Of a DNA stretch of 64,000 nt, positions 1-8,099 are shown in pieces. Source of the DNA: an uncultured Erysipelotrichaceae bacterium (GTDB lineage Bacteria > Bacillota_I > Bacilli_A > Erysipelotrichales > Erysipelotrichaceae); NCBI GenBank assembly GCA_934699415.1, contig CAKUWO010000002.1:1-64000 (forward strand), written 5' to 3'. Below the pieces are notes generated by a model. The model made no database searches. It was not told the origin of the DNA and saw nothing but the letters and a program-made list of their open reading frames with translations. The position numbers were made by a program, and so were the translations under genes. Position 1 is the stretch's first letter. Every line of letters begins with the position of its first letter.

Positions 1-4
1 CCAT

Positions 5-53
5 TTTCGCAAGGTTTTATAAACATTTGCGAGGACTTATAAAAGGTTTTGCG
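5..53. repeat. Imperfect tandem repeat at the window edge
   Basis: Two copies of a roughly 22-base unit (TTTCGC/TTTGCG, then AGG, then TTATAAA) plus a third partial TTTGCG follow each other. The copies are imperfect and the window begins here, so the full extent cannot be seen. No function is assigned. Confidence 0.3.
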
Positions 54-77
54 TCTATCAAATCAATAAAAAATATA

Positions 78-95
78 TGCCAGTATAAACTGGCA
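78..95. terminator. Intrinsic terminator after the HAD gene
   Basis: TGCCAG, a six-base loop, then CTGGCA. On the minus strand it is followed by ATATATTTTTT, so it ends the HAD phosphatase message. On the plus strand TTTTATTTT follows, so it can also stop transcription entering from the left. Confidence 0.8.
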
Positions 96-102
96 TTTTA
101 TT

Positions 103-945
103 TTACTTAATATCTAATATCTTTTCTAAAGCATAAGCAATGCCATCATGGTCATTATCGCCACAAATCATATCAGCAACTTCTTTTGCCTTTTCTTGAC
201 CGTTGGCCATACAAACACCTAAACCACAATTCTTTAACATAGTTATATCGTTTTCAGCATCGCCAAAAGCACATATTTCATCAATTTTATAGCCTAATTG
301 ATTACATAATACCTTTTCAATTACATTACCCTTATTGACACCTAAATTAGTAAATTCAAAGAAGAAATCTGCAGAAAATGCTGAGCACAAGTCATCAAAT
401 CCTTGAGATATTGCTTCTTGATTAGCTCTTAAATATTCAGGGTCAGCATAAGTTAAGACTTTAGGTGTATCATGGTCTAAATAATCAATAAGTGAAGCTA
501 CTTCTTTAATCAAAAAATGATTCATTCTAGCTTCATAATTAAGGACATTAAAAGGTTTATCTTGATAGTTAATTATATTATTAAAACAATCTTCACATAT
601 TAGATGATCATCTTCTTCTAAGACATATGTAAGCTTATCAAATTTAGATAAATGTTTTAATAATTCTTTAGTACGATCTTTATTTAGATAATCTTTAAAA
701 TATTCATATTTACCATCAGCACTACTAACTCTTGCTCCATTATATGAAATTAGCACACCATCATGTTTATCTAACTCTAATTCTGCTACAAATTGATATA
801 AACCATAGGTTGCTCTACCACTAGCTAAACATACTCTAACTCCTTTTTCTTGAGCCTTTAATATAGCTAGTTTAGTAAGAGGAGTTATTATTTTCTTAGA
901 ATTAGTCAATGTTCCATCGATATCAAATATTAATGTTTTAATCAT
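103..945 (-). CDS. Cof-type HAD hydrolase (sugar-phosphate/nucleotide phosphatase family)
   Basis: A 280-residue cytosolic HAD superfamily phosphatase of the Cof/YidA group. Members dephosphorylate small phosphate esters such as sugar phosphates, FMN or PLP; the substrate here cannot be told. Motif I is DIDGT near residues 8-12 with the nucleophile and acid/base aspartates, a motif II Ser follows in ISYNGA, and motif IV is GDAEND near the C-terminus. The long insertion between motifs II and III is the C2 cap typical of Cof proteins. The frame stays open upstream to 981, but the family normally starts at MIKTLIFD. That ATG at 945 lies exactly six bases after TATAAT and lacks a Shine-Dalgarno. 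It is transcribed alone between two terminators. Confidence 0.88.
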   Translation of the reverse strand: MIKTLIFDIDGTLTNSKKIITPLTKLAILKAQEKGVRVCLASGRATYGLYQFVAELELDKHDGVLISYNGARVSSADGKYEYFKDYLNKDRTKELLKHLSKFDKLTYVLEEDDHLICEDCFNNIINYQDKPFNVLNYEARMNHFLIKEVASLIDYLDHDTPKVLTYADPEYLRANQEAISQGFDDLCSAFSADFFFEFTNLGVNKGNVIEKVLCNQLGYKIDEICAFGDAENDITMLKNCGLGVCMANGQEKAKEVADMICGDNDHDGIAYALEKILDIK

Positions 946-951
946 TTTTAC

Positions 952-957
952 ATTATA
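952..957 (-). promoter_or_regulatory. Extended -10 box placed for a leaderless HAD mRNA
   Basis: TGTTATAAT (extended -10) ends six bases before the ATG at 945. Initiation seven bases downstream of the box would fall on the A of the start codon. No Shine-Dalgarno is visible. Confidence 0.55.
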
Positions 958-981
958 ACAAGAATTAAAGCTATAATGCAT

Positions 982-1010
982 AAAAAAGGCACTACCGAAG
1001 TAGTGCCTTT
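982..1010 (-). terminator. Intrinsic terminator of the lactate permease unit
   Basis: AAAGGCACTAC, loop CGAA, GTAGTGCCTTT. On the minus strand it runs into a T tract (TTTTTT). It ends the message that carries the lactate permease and the small membrane protein. Confidence 0.85.
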
Positions 1011-1030
1011 ACACATTTAGCTTTTTTGGA

Positions 1031-1186
1031 TTAGCAGTTTTTGAAAAGGATTCCTGAAGCTACAGCGATGAGAGCTAAAGCAACCCACTGCATTGTTGTT
1101 CCCATAGAGAGGGAAACATATCCGAATGCGAAAGAAGCAATTAATAAAGCTAATGAGATTAATTTATTGATAACAACCTTTGGCAT
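1031..1186 (-). CDS. 51-residue small membrane protein behind the lactate permease
   Basis: A short ORF read by hand from the minus strand. It has a textbook ribosome site (AGGAGGT, seven bases before ATG) and starts 15 bases after the permease stop. The product begins MPKVVINKL and ends FKNC. It has two hydrophobic segments, about residues 8-25 and 33-47, joined by a short turn (SLSMGTTMQW), so a two-helix hairpin in the membrane is likely. The unit then ends at a strong terminator. I do not recognise the family. The position suggests a small subunit or stabiliser of the permease, which is inference. The strong ribosome site and preferred-looking codons argue that it is really made. Confidence 0.75.
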   Translation of the reverse strand: MPKVVINKLISLALLIASFAFGYVSLSMGTTMQWVALALIAVASGILFKNC

Positions 1187-1201
1187 TATTATTACCTCCT
1201 A

Positions 1202-2848
1202 CTATAAACCTAATCCCATCTTGATCATGATGAAACCAACAAGACCAATTACGAGAGACTGGATTGCGTTGTATACACCTGTAACAGCAAGGATTTCACC
1301 TTCACGACCAGACTGACCAGATACACCAGTACCTAAAGCGCAGTTAGATGGTGAGAATGAGTTAGAAAGAGCTGCCTGTGCAGACTGCTGACCAAGGATA
1401 ATTGGAGCAGAGATGCCGAGGATAGAAGCAACGTTATACTGTAAAGCACCGAATAACTGGTTAGATGCAGTACCAGAAGAAGTAACGAATCCACCAAGTA
1501 AAGCGATGAATGGAGCTAAGATTGGATAGAAGCTACCAACTGCCATAGCGATACCGTAAGCTGTATAAGTAGTTAAACCACCTTCGAGCAATAAGATAGC
1601 CATCATAAGCATTGGGATAGTTGTGCAAGTAGAACCTGTTGACTGCTTAACAGTCTTTGCCCAAGCGTCTTTAACGCCTGTTTCAGGCATCATACCCTGT
1701 GACTTGTAGTAAAGAATTGCAATAAATGATGTTACGAAGATTAAAGTACCAGGAGTTGTGAAGAACTTGATACCAGCATACTTAGCAACAGCAGCGTTTG
1801 TATAAACGATACCTAAATCGTTAGCTGTAGATAATGATGTAGCAGGCATTGCGAATCCTAATGTTAATAAGCTGTTTAAGAAGCTCTTAACAGGAGTGAT
1901 TAATAATGCAGCGAATACTACAATGATTAAGAATAAGTAAGCAGAGAATGCTTTTAAGAAGTTGCCCCAAGATGTCTTTTCGCCAGCTTCAGCGCCTTCA
2001 ACAGGAGCGAATTTCTTTAACTTAGGTAATACTGCAACACCAAGAACTAAGCCTACAGCACCAGCAACGAAGCATCCAATTTCAGGTGAAACGAATGCAA
2101 CACCGATTAATGTGAGACCCATAACTACTGCTAAGAAGACTACAGCAACTAAACCTTCAGCGAATGCCTGGCCAACGTTGTGTAAAACTTTTGAACCATA
2201 GTTATGAAGAATGCAAAGACCTACTAAGAAGCCACCGAGAGCTACTAAGATTGAACCCCAGAAAGCAATCTGTGGGATCATAGGATCGCCAGCACCAACA
2301 GTAACTGAGATGATAGCGTTATACATTGATCCTAAAGAACCGAATGCAATACCCCATGAGTGACCAAGTAAAGCTGTGATACAAGAAACGAGTGGATCGA
2401 ATCCTAAACCAATTAATAATGGTGTAGCAACAGCAACTGGAACACCAAATCCGCAGACACCCTGAATGAATGTAGGGAAGCACCAACCTAAGATGAGTAA
2501 CTGTAATGTTTTGTTACCGTTAGTCATTTCAGTGAACTTAGCTGCGATTGTCTTGAATGCGCCTGTTTCGTTTACGATGTTGTAAAGGAACATTGAAGAC
2601 CAAATAATGTATAAAACAATTAAAGTTTGCCAGAAGCCTTTGATTGTACCTGAAACGAGTACATCTGGGCCACCGCCGAAGACGAAGTAAACGATGATAA
2701 CGCTAAATAACCAACCGATTACACCAGCGCGAGCACCACTTACTTTTAATGCAAGCATGAGGACTAAAACTAAAATGATAGGTGATAAAGCAGCAATCCA
2801 CTTTACCAAGCTCATTGCAGGAAGTCCTGTTGACATTACATCAATCAT
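1202..2848 (-). CDS. L-lactate permease family transporter
   Basis: A 548-residue polytopic membrane protein of the LctP/LldP lactate permease family (E. coli LldP is about 550 residues). It would take up lactate or a related 2-hydroxy acid with protons. Family-like stretches include PTFIQGVCGFGVPVAVA near the first third and ASNQLFGALQ near the C-terminal third, with about 12-14 hydrophobic helices. The start is set at MIDVMSTG, behind GAAAGGGGAA, rather than the upstream in-frame start. Codon choice and G+C look richer than in neighbouring genes, as in highly expressed genes. It is co-transcribed with a 51-residue membrane protein. No lactate dehydrogenase or lactate-utilisation genes lie beside it, so uptake versus exchange cannot be told. 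Confidence 0.88.
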   Translation of the reverse strand: MIDVMSTGLPAMSLVKWIAALSPIILVLVLMLALKVSGARAGVIGWLFSVIIVYFVFGGGPDVLVSGTIKGFWQTLIVLYIIWSSMFLYNIVNETGAFKTIAAKFTEMTNGNKTLQLLILGWCFPTFIQGVCGFGVPVAVATPLLIGLGFDPLVSCITALLGHSWGIAFGSLGSMYNAIISVTVGAGDPMIPQIAFWGSILVALGGFLVGLCILHNYGSKVLHNVGQAFAEGLVAVVFLAVVMGLTLIGVAFVSPEIGCFVAGAVGLVLGVAVLPKLKKFAPVEGAEAGEKTSWGNFLKAFSAYLFLIIVVFAALLITPVKSFLNSLLTLGFAMPATSLSTANDLGIVYTNAAVAKYAGIKFFTTPGTLIFVTSFIAILYYKSQGMMPETGVKDAWAKTVKQSTGSTCTTIPMLMMAILLLEGGLTTYTAYGIAMAVGSFYPILAPFIALLGGFVTSSGTASNQLFGALQYNVASILGISAPIILGQQSAQAALSNSFSPSNCALGTGVSGQSGREGEILAVTGVYNAIQSLVIGLVGFIMIKMGLGL

Positions 2849-2880
2849 GAATTTTTCCCCTTTCAAATTAATGTATTTGT

Positions 2881-2910
2881 ATTTTAGCACAGAATTTGTG
2901 AAATTATCAA
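2881..2910 (-). promoter_or_regulatory. Sigma-A type promoter of the lactate permease
   Basis: On the minus strand, -35 TTGATA, 18 bases, -10 TAAAAT with an upstream TG (extended -10). It lies about 30 bases before the ATG at 2848. Confidence 0.7.
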
Positions 2911-2927
2911 TAAATTATGGGAATTAT

Positions 2928-2960
2928 GTGATAAATAGCGTCTTTTAAGTGATTTATCAT
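2928..2960. promoter_or_regulatory. Inverted repeat upstream of the lactate permease promoter
   Basis: TGATAAAT and ATTTATCA, eight-base perfect arms 15 bases apart, just upstream of the -35 box. It is placed where an activator or upstream repressor would bind. The regulator is unknown. Confidence 0.4.
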
Positions 2961-3114
2961 CAATTGTAAGATATTAAATACTGCTTTATATAGCTATTTA
3001 AAGATGTTTTTGAATATGATTGTAAGATTTCTTAAAATTATATAATTTTGTTATTTTTTTATTTTTTAAGTTCGAAATCCTTTTAAAAGATGCTTTATTT
3101 ATATTTTTAACAAG
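2961..3114. other. AT-rich gene-free stretch
   Basis: Very AT-rich sequence with T tracts between the permease promoter and the rpsI terminator. I see no ORF with a ribosome site, no RNA and no repeat here beyond the features listed on either side. Confidence 0.6.
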
Positions 3115-3146
3115 TTAAAAAAGACCACCCATATAAATGAGTGATC
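3115..3146 (-). terminator. Intrinsic terminator of rplM-rpsI
   Basis: On the minus strand GATCACTC, loop, GGGTGGTC (one A-U-rich stem with G-U pairs), then TTTTTT. Confidence 0.75.
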
Positions 3147-3171
3147 TTGTGATCTCTTTTGCGATAAAAAA

Positions 3172-3576
3172 TTAACGTTTAGAGAACTGTGGAGCACGAC
3201 GAGCTGCTTTGAGACCGTATTTCTTTCTTTCTTTAGCACGTGAATCACGAGTTAAGAAGCCTGCTTTCTTTAATGCAGGGCGGAAATCAGATCCTACTTC
3301 AAGTAATGCTCTTGCAATACCATGGCGCATAGCACCAGCTTGGCCTGTTAAACCACCGCCGAAGACATTGATGTAAACATCATATTGACCTTCTGTTTCA
3401 GTTAAAACGAGTGGTGATTTTACAACCATGCGAAGAATTTCCTGTGGAAGGTATTCTTCTAATGTTTTGCTACCAACCATGATTTTTCCAGTACCTGGGG
3501 TTAAATAGACACGAGCAACAGATTCCTTACGACGTCCTGTTCCCATGTAAGATACATTTGTCTTTTTCTTTGGCAT
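3172..3576 (-). CDS. rpsI: 30S ribosomal protein S9
   Basis: A 134-residue S9 of near-usual length. It has the conserved [12 protein letters not shown] start region, [19 protein letters not shown] in the middle and the basic tail ending QFSKR that reaches the P-site tRNA in the ribosome. It follows rplM by 14 bases, and its ribosome site AGGAAGGAG lies in the gap. The rplM-rpsI pair is the standard bacterial arrangement. The message ends at the terminator just downstream. Confidence 0.98.
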   Translation of the reverse strand: MPKKKTNVSYMGTGRRKESVARVYLTPGTGKIMVGSKTLEEYLPQEILRMVVKSPLVLTETEGQYDVYINVFGGGLTGQAGAMRHGIARALLEVGSDFRPALKKAGFLTRDSRAKERKKYGLKAARRAPQFSKR

Positions 3577-3590
3577 AATCTATCTCCTTC

Positions 3591-4019
3591 CTATTTTAAC
3601 TCCATTGGCTTCTGAGCAACATGTGGATGTTCAGAACCAGCATATACAAAGAGGTGCTTACGAACCTGGTCACCAAGTTTGTTGTGTGGGATCATACCGC
3701 AAATAGCCATTTCAACTAATTTAGCTGGATCCTTTTTCTTTAAGTCACCAATTGTGATAGCCTTTAAGCCACCTGGATAGCCTGAATGATGATAGTATGT
3801 TTTCTTAGCATTCTGATCACCAGTGTAGACAATTTTGTCTGCATTGATAACGATAACATAGTCACCGCAATCAACGTGTGGAGTGAAAGTTGGTTTGTGT
3901 TTGCCACGGAGAACTGTTGCAACCTTAGTAGCTAAGCGACCAAGATTTTCTCCTGCAGCATCAACAACATACCATTCTTTTTTGACTTCTTCAGTCTTAA
4001 GCATCGTTGTTTGACGCAT
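3591..4019 (-). CDS. rplM: 50S ribosomal protein L13
   Basis: A 142-residue L13, normal length, an early-assembling large-subunit protein that binds 23S rRNA. Recognisable segments are [32 protein letters not shown] and the MIPHNKLG stretch. The start MRQTT follows AGAGGT. It leads the rplM-rpsI operon. The 60-base leader upstream contains a hairpin that fits the autoregulatory L13 leader known in Firmicutes. Confidence 0.98.
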   Translation of the reverse strand: MRQTTMLKTEEVKKEWYVVDAAGENLGRLATKVATVLRGKHKPTFTPHVDCGDYVIVINADKIVYTGDQNAKKTYYHHSGYPGGLKAITIGDLKKKDPAKLVEMAICGMIPHNKLGDQVRKHLFVYAGSEHPHVAQKPMELK

Positions 4020-4080
4020 AGTAATTACCTCTTTCTTTTTATCTGTAGTTTCCGGGGCTACAAAAGTAAGATAAGGTCAA
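4020..4080 (-). ncRNA. Putative L13 leader (ribosomal protein autoregulatory element)
   Basis: The transcribed leader between promoter and rplM is about 60 bases. It holds a small hairpin (TGTAG, CCCCGGAAA loop, CTACA at 4044-4062) close to the ribosome site. Size, place and gene fit the L13 leader family of Firmicutes, where L13 binds its own mRNA. I judged this by context and shape. A covariance-model search was not possible. Confidence 0.5.
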
Positions 4081-4085
4081 CAATT

Positions 4086-4114
4086 ATTTTAACTTAGTAA
4101 GATAGCTAAGTCAA
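4086..4114 (-). promoter_or_regulatory. Promoter of rplM-rpsI
   Basis: On the minus strand TTGACT, 17 bases, TAAAAT: a near-consensus housekeeping promoter, as expected for ribosomal protein genes. Confidence 0.85.
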
Positions 4115-4198
4115 ACAAAAATTAGTGATATTTTAGGGCTTTTTCTTTAAAATGAAAATGATATATGACAAGATATTAATAGTTAGAAAGGGTTTATT

Positions 4199-4738
4199 AT
4201 GTTTAAGAAATTTTGTGCTTTATTATTTGCCTGTTTGCTATTGTTTGGATGTGGAAACAAGAATGACGACACTGTTGATAATGATGATAATGATATAGAT
4301 AATCAATCAGTTAATAATTTAAAATTACAATTAGGGACGGGCGAAACAATGAGCTTCATTACGCCTAGCGAAAGCGGAATTGCCTATAACTATAATGAAT
4401 CTAATTATCTTTTCTATTTTGAAAGAGTGGTTGAAGAAGAACCTCAACAATTATCTGAAGGATATATCTTAAGTGCTGAAGATGGTAATAAGTTAAAAGA
4501 TGAGGTATTGAATAATGATGCTTTTGATATTGCATTAGATGATAGCTTCGACGCTCAAAGATGTGAAGGAGAAGTAGTTGTAGGCTATGCTAATAAAGAA
4601 AATGAAGCATTGAATGCTAATACACCATTTATTCTTTATATCTTTGATGATTTAAATCTTTCAATTTTCATCGCTTCTTATATCGATTACGATACAACAA
4701 GAATGATTCAAGATATGACTACTATTATTGTTCAATAA
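4199..4738 (+). CDS. Lipoprotein of unknown function
   Basis: A 179-residue exported protein. The signal peptide MFKKFCALLFACLLLFGC carries a lipobox with Cys18, so the mature protein should be lipid-anchored to the outer face of the membrane. A linker rich in Asp and Asn (about residues 20-40) follows, then a mixed domain with no motif I recognise. The start follows GAAAGGG. The lyase gene downstream begins 20 bases after its stop, so the two may be co-transcribed. No function can be given. Confidence 0.75.
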   Translation: MFKKFCALLFACLLLFGCGNKNDDTVDNDDNDIDNQSVNNLKLQLGTGETMSFITPSESGIAYNYNESNYLFYFERVVEEEPQQLSEGYILSAEDGNKLKDEVLNNDAFDIALDDSFDAQRCEGEVVVGYANKENEALNANTPFILYIFDDLNLSIFIASYIDYDTTRMIQDMTTIIVQ

Positions 4739-4757
4739 CTTATATAGGATGGAGATT

Positions 4758-5909
4758 ATGGTTAAATATATTAATCGTCGTAACACCGATGCTTTTAAAT
4801 GGGATAAATTAGATCGTGATTTTTCAAAAGATAATCTATTGCCTTTTTGGGTGGCTGATATGGATTTTGAAGCACCAGATTGTATTAAAGAAGCTTTGCA
4901 TAAATATGTTGAATACCCTTTAGGCTATTTCAGAACTCCTGATTTATACTTTGATGCTTTTATTGCTTGGGAAAAGAATTATCATAACTATGCTATTAAA
5001 AAAGAGTGGCTTGAATATGCTCCTGGAATCGTTTCAGCTATTACTTGGGTCATCACTTCTTTTACCAGCAGTGAAGAAGCTGTTATTGTGCAAACACCTG
5101 TCTTTTCTTCTTTTATCGAAGCAAGCAAAAGAGCTAAAAGAAGATGCATTCAAAGTGATTTAGTTTATAAAAATAATCGTTATGAAATTGATTTTAAGAA
5201 GTTTGAAGAAGATATCATTGATAATAATGTCGCTTTATTCATTCTTTGCAATCCTGCAAATCCTGCTGGTAGAGTTTGGACAAAAGATGAATTAAAGATG
5301 ATGCTTGATATTTGTAAGAAGCATCATGTCTTTGTAATATCAGATGAAATTCATCAAGACTTCAAAGACCCTTCCCTGCCTTACAATGTAACAACAGCAG
5401 CTACAGTTGGTGATTATGATAATATGTTAATAACGATGACCTCTGCTTCTAAAACTTTCAATTTAGGTGGGGTTCAAAATGCTTTCATTATTATTCCTGA
5501 TGAAAATAATCGTAAACGTTTTGTGGATTATCGTGATTCTTTATTCGTTGATGATGGTAATGGTTTCGGCTATATTGCTACAATGGCTGCTTTTGCCTAT
5601 GGTAGAGAATGGTCAGTTGAAGTTAATGAGTTGATATATCAAAATCGTGATTTATTATTCTCAATGTTAAAAGATACTCATATTGGTCTTACAAAGCTTG
5701 AAGGTACCTATCTTGCATGGCTAGATTTTAGTTCTTATTTTAAGAATGAAGAAGAATTGAAAGATTTCTTTGAAAATAAATGTAATATGGCTATATCTTA
5801 TGGCCAAGAGTTCGGGGATCGTTATCAAACATTTGCACGCATCAATTTAGCTACTTCAAAAGAAAATATTATTGAAGCCGCTAATCGTATCCTTAATAAC
5901 TTAAATTAA
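4758..5909 (+). CDS. MalY/PatB-type PLP-dependent C-S beta-lyase (aminotransferase class I/II fold)
   Basis: A 383-residue fold-type I PLP enzyme. The sequence LPFWVADMDFEAP near the N-terminus is typical of the MalY/PatB group, which cleaves cystathionine or related thioethers to a thiol, pyruvate and ammonia. The PLP lysine is K232 in SASKTFNLGG. CNPANPAGRVW and SDEIHQDF supply the cofactor-ring contacts. The start is placed at MVKYINRR, ten residues inside the longer frame, because it follows GGATGGAG. True aminotransferase activity cannot be excluded by sequence alone. A bidirectional terminator follows directly. Confidence 0.88.
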   Translation: MVKYINRRNTDAFKWDKLDRDFSKDNLLPFWVADMDFEAPDCIKEALHKYVEYPLGYFRTPDLYFDAFIAWEKNYHNYAIKKEWLEYAPGIVSAITWVITSFTSSEEAVIVQTPVFSSFIEASKRAKRRCIQSDLVYKNNRYEIDFKKFEEDIIDNNVALFILCNPANPAGRVWTKDELKMMLDICKKHHVFVISDEIHQDFKDPSLPYNVTTAATVGDYDNMLITMTSASKTFNLGGVQNAFIIIPDENNRKRFVDYRDSLFVDDGNGFGYIATMAAFAYGREWSVEVNELIYQNRDLLFSMLKDTHIGLTKLEGTYLAWLDFSSYFKNEEELKDFFENKCNMAISYGQEFGDRYQTFARINLATSKENIIEAANRILNNLN

Positions 5910-5912
5910 AAT

Positions 5913-5937
5913 AAGGGACGCTTAGCGTCCCTTTATT
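5913..5937. terminator. Bidirectional terminator between convergent genes
   Basis: AAGGGACGC, loop TTA, GCGTCCCTT with T-rich sequence on both sides. It overlaps the stop codon of the minus-strand lipoprotein gene. Confidence 0.85.
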
Positions 5938-6502
5938 AATCTATTCCAAATGTTTCTACAAATTCTACTAAACCGCCAGATACTGCAACATAAATGGCAT
6001 ATTTAGTATCTTCTTCATTGACCACTTGCCATTTGCCATCTTCTTTTTTAAGAGTGATAGCTAAATATTTTTCATAAGTCTTGCCAGCTTTTTTGGCTTC
6101 TTTTGTCATCTTACTCATAAGTGAAGCGGCATATTCCTCAAAATCTTCTTTGCTTTCTGAGGTATAAGGTGATAACTCTTTATTAAAAAGATCAGTCATG
6201 AACTTAGTCATCATTTCACCTACATTATATGATTTGAATGTTACGCCAACTGTTGCATTATCACCATCAATGGTTTCTTTATCAATTACATAATCAAAAT
6301 CATTAATCAATGAATAGAATTCAGCACCTTTTTCTTTATCCTCTTCTAAAAGTTCATCAATACCTTTTTCTACTTCTTCTAATAATTCTTTTCTAGTTTC
6401 TTCAATAAATGCTTCTGTAACTACTTTAGGAGTATTTTGTTTGCATCCTGTAAGCGAGAAAATGATTGTGAATGAGAGTAATAAACTAATTATCTTTTTC
6501 AT
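5936..6502 (-). CDS. Lipoprotein of unknown function
   Basis: A 188-residue exported lipoprotein. The signal peptide ends in SLTGC with Cys20. The mature part opens with a long charged helix rich in Glu and Lys (residues about 28-60), followed by an alpha/beta region ending in an aromatic-hydrophobic segment (WQVVNEEDTKYAIYVAV). That is reminiscent of small NTF2-like lipoprotein domains (DUF5105/DUF4878 type), though the match is by feel only. The ribosome site is AGGAGGTT. It is the last gene in the direction of the ABC importer genes, 53 bases after the permease stop, so it may share their message. Confidence 0.7.
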   Translation of the reverse strand: MKKIISLLLSFTIIFSLTGCKQNTPKVVTEAFIEETRKELLEEVEKGIDELLEEDKEKGAEFYSLINDFDYVIDKETIDGDNATVGVTFKSYNVGEMMTKFMTDLFNKELSPYTSESKEDFEEYAASLMSKMTKEAKKAGKTYEKYLAITLKKEDGKWQVVNEEDTKYAIYVAVSGGLVEFVETFGID

Positions 6503-6555
6503 AATAACCTCCTATTTATTACTTTCATTCTATCATAGAAGAGATATGTCTTATA

Positions 6556-7218
6556 TTAACGGTTTTTACTATAATTCTTCTCTAGATAATATTGGATAGC
6601 TGTTAATATGGAACAAAATAATAAATAGATAAATGCTGTTTCAATATATAACCAGAAAGGCTCAAATGTTACAGCAGCAATTCTTTGAGCACTTAAAAAC
6701 ATTTCTGGAAGGGTAATTGATGCTGCAAGCGATGTATCTTTAACTAGTCCGATAAAGCTATTAAATAAAGGTAAGAAAGAAATACGTAATGCTTGAGGAA
6801 GAATAATTCTAAACATAATTTTATGATATGGCATACCTACCACATATCCTGCTTCATATTGTCCCTCTGGTATTGCTAAAATTGATGCTCTGATAGTTTC
6901 AGAAGCGTATGCTCCAACATTCAATGAAAAGCCAATAACAGCCGATGGAAAAGCATCAAGAACGATACCCATTGCTGGTAAGCCATAGAAAATAATAAAG
7001 AGTTGGACAATAAGTGGTGTTCCTCTAAATATCCAAACATAAATACTTGCGATTTGCGATAATACTTTAATCTTTGAAACTCTTGTTAAAGCAACGATTA
7101 AAGCAATAATAAAACCGAAGAAGAATGATAATAAGGTTAAAGGAATGGTCACCTTTAAACCCATTAATAATATTTCTTTAAAAGAAGATGCTAATATTCC
7201 AATAATACGCTCATTCAT
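6556..7218 (-). CDS. Amino-acid ABC transporter permease
   Basis: A 220-residue inner-membrane permease of the polar amino-acid (HisM/GlnP/TcyL) family. It has about five helices and the EAA coupling loop EAGYVVGMPYHKIMF followed by ILPQALR, where the ATPase docks. It lies two bases after the binding-protein gene and must share its mRNA. The matching ATPase gene is transcribed divergently 100 bases away. Only one permease gene is present, so the pore is probably a homodimer. The substrate is probably an amino acid such as cystine, glutamine or arginine and cannot be fixed from sequence. Confidence 0.92.
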   Translation of the reverse strand: MNERIIGILASSFKEILLMGLKVTIPLTLLSFFFGFIIALIVALTRVSKIKVLSQIASIYVWIFRGTPLIVQLFIIFYGLPAMGIVLDAFPSAVIGFSLNVGAYASETIRASILAIPEGQYEAGYVVGMPYHKIMFRIILPQALRISFLPLFNSFIGLVKDTSLAASITLPEMFLSAQRIAAVTFEPFWLYIETAFIYLLFCSILTAIQYYLEKNYSKNR

Positions 7219-7220
7219 AA

Positions 7221-7997
7221 TTATTTAGATGTAATATCGAAGCCAAAATATTTCATTGATATTTCTTTTAATGTACCCTTTTCTTGTAAGGATGCTATTG
7301 CTTCATTTAATTTATTTTTAAATCTTTCTTCACCTTTTTTAACAGGGATAGCTGTTGTTACAACATCTTCTAAAGTAATTGCTTTTTTAATACCAGCATC
7401 TGGTTTTTCTTTAATATATGAGTTATATGCAAGTTCAGAGTTCACCGAGAAATCAGCACGTTTAGAAGTGATAAGCTCAATTGAGTCCTGGAAAGCACTA
7501 ACTGATACAATTTCAGCACCTAAATCCTTAGCTAAAAGTGACCATGAAGAAGATAAAGTTTGAGCTGCTTTTTTATCTTTTAAATCTGTTACTTCTTTAA
7601 TTGTATCGTTATCTTTTGAAGTAATAATGACACCATGGACAAAAGTATATTCATTGCTGAAATCATATTTTTCTCTTCTTTCAGAAGTTGGTGTTACCTC
7701 ATTAATTACCGTATCAATACGATTAGAATCTAAAGCTGCTAAAAGTGAATCCCAAGATGATTCTGTAAATTCAACTTTTAAACCTAATTCTTCAGCGATA
7801 GCTCTAGCTACTTCAACTTCAAAGCCAACAAGTTCGCCCTTTTCATCATGATATGTCATCGGCATATAAGTACCTTCGGTACCTACTTTTAAGACTCCAC
7901 TTTTTGAAATTCTTGACCATTGATCTTCGCTACTACTATTACCACAAGCAGTAAGTGTTAATAGTAACATTGCTAGTGTAATTAATATTTTTTTCAT
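7221..7997 (-). CDS. Amino-acid ABC transporter substrate-binding lipoprotein
   Basis: A 258-residue family 3 solute-binding protein. The signal peptide has the lipobox LTAC with Cys18. The mature domain starts LKVGTEGTYMPMTYHDEKG, and GFEVEVARAIAEELG follows, both usual in cystine/glutamine/histidine binders. The late segment GTLKEISMKYFGFDIT is the normal C-terminus. The protein would sit outside the membrane and deliver substrate to the permease. The ribosome site is GGAGGATGC. Its promoter carries a 16-base palindrome over the -35 box. Confidence 0.92.
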   Translation of the reverse strand: MKKILITLAMLLLTLTACGNSSSEDQWSRISKSGVLKVGTEGTYMPMTYHDEKGELVGFEVEVARAIAEELGLKVEFTESSWDSLLAALDSNRIDTVINEVTPTSERREKYDFSNEYTFVHGVIITSKDNDTIKEVTDLKDKKAAQTLSSSWSLLAKDLGAEIVSVSAFQDSIELITSKRADFSVNSELAYNSYIKEKPDAGIKKAITLEDVVTTAIPVKKGEERFKNKLNEAIASLQEKGTLKEISMKYFGFDITSK

Positions 7998-8040
7998 AAG
8001 AGCATCCTCCTTGCGTTATTACATTTTAAAAGCTATAAAT

Positions 8041-8070
8041 ATAGTATTATTATGTTTGACAAGTGTCAAA
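8041..8070 (-). promoter_or_regulatory. Promoter with overlapping palindrome in the divergent ABC importer region
   Basis: On the minus strand -35 TTGACA (8064-8069), 17 bases, -10 TACTAT (8041-8046) drives the binding-protein gene. TTTGACA-AG-TGTCAAA at 8055-8070 is a perfect palindrome covering the -35 box. It lies between both divergent units and fits a repressor site. Confidence 0.7.
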
Positions 8071-8099
8071 GAAAATGACTTCTGAAAGGATATTAAATT

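Noticed and set aside
2090..2106. TTTCAGGTGAAACG as a third parS
   Set aside because: Core is CAGGTG rather than CACGTG and the arms mismatch; it is coding sequence of the lactate permease.
3068..3085. GTTCGAAATCC, resembling a tRNA T arm
   Set aside because: No cloverleaf or acceptor stem can be built in the surrounding AT-rich sequence.
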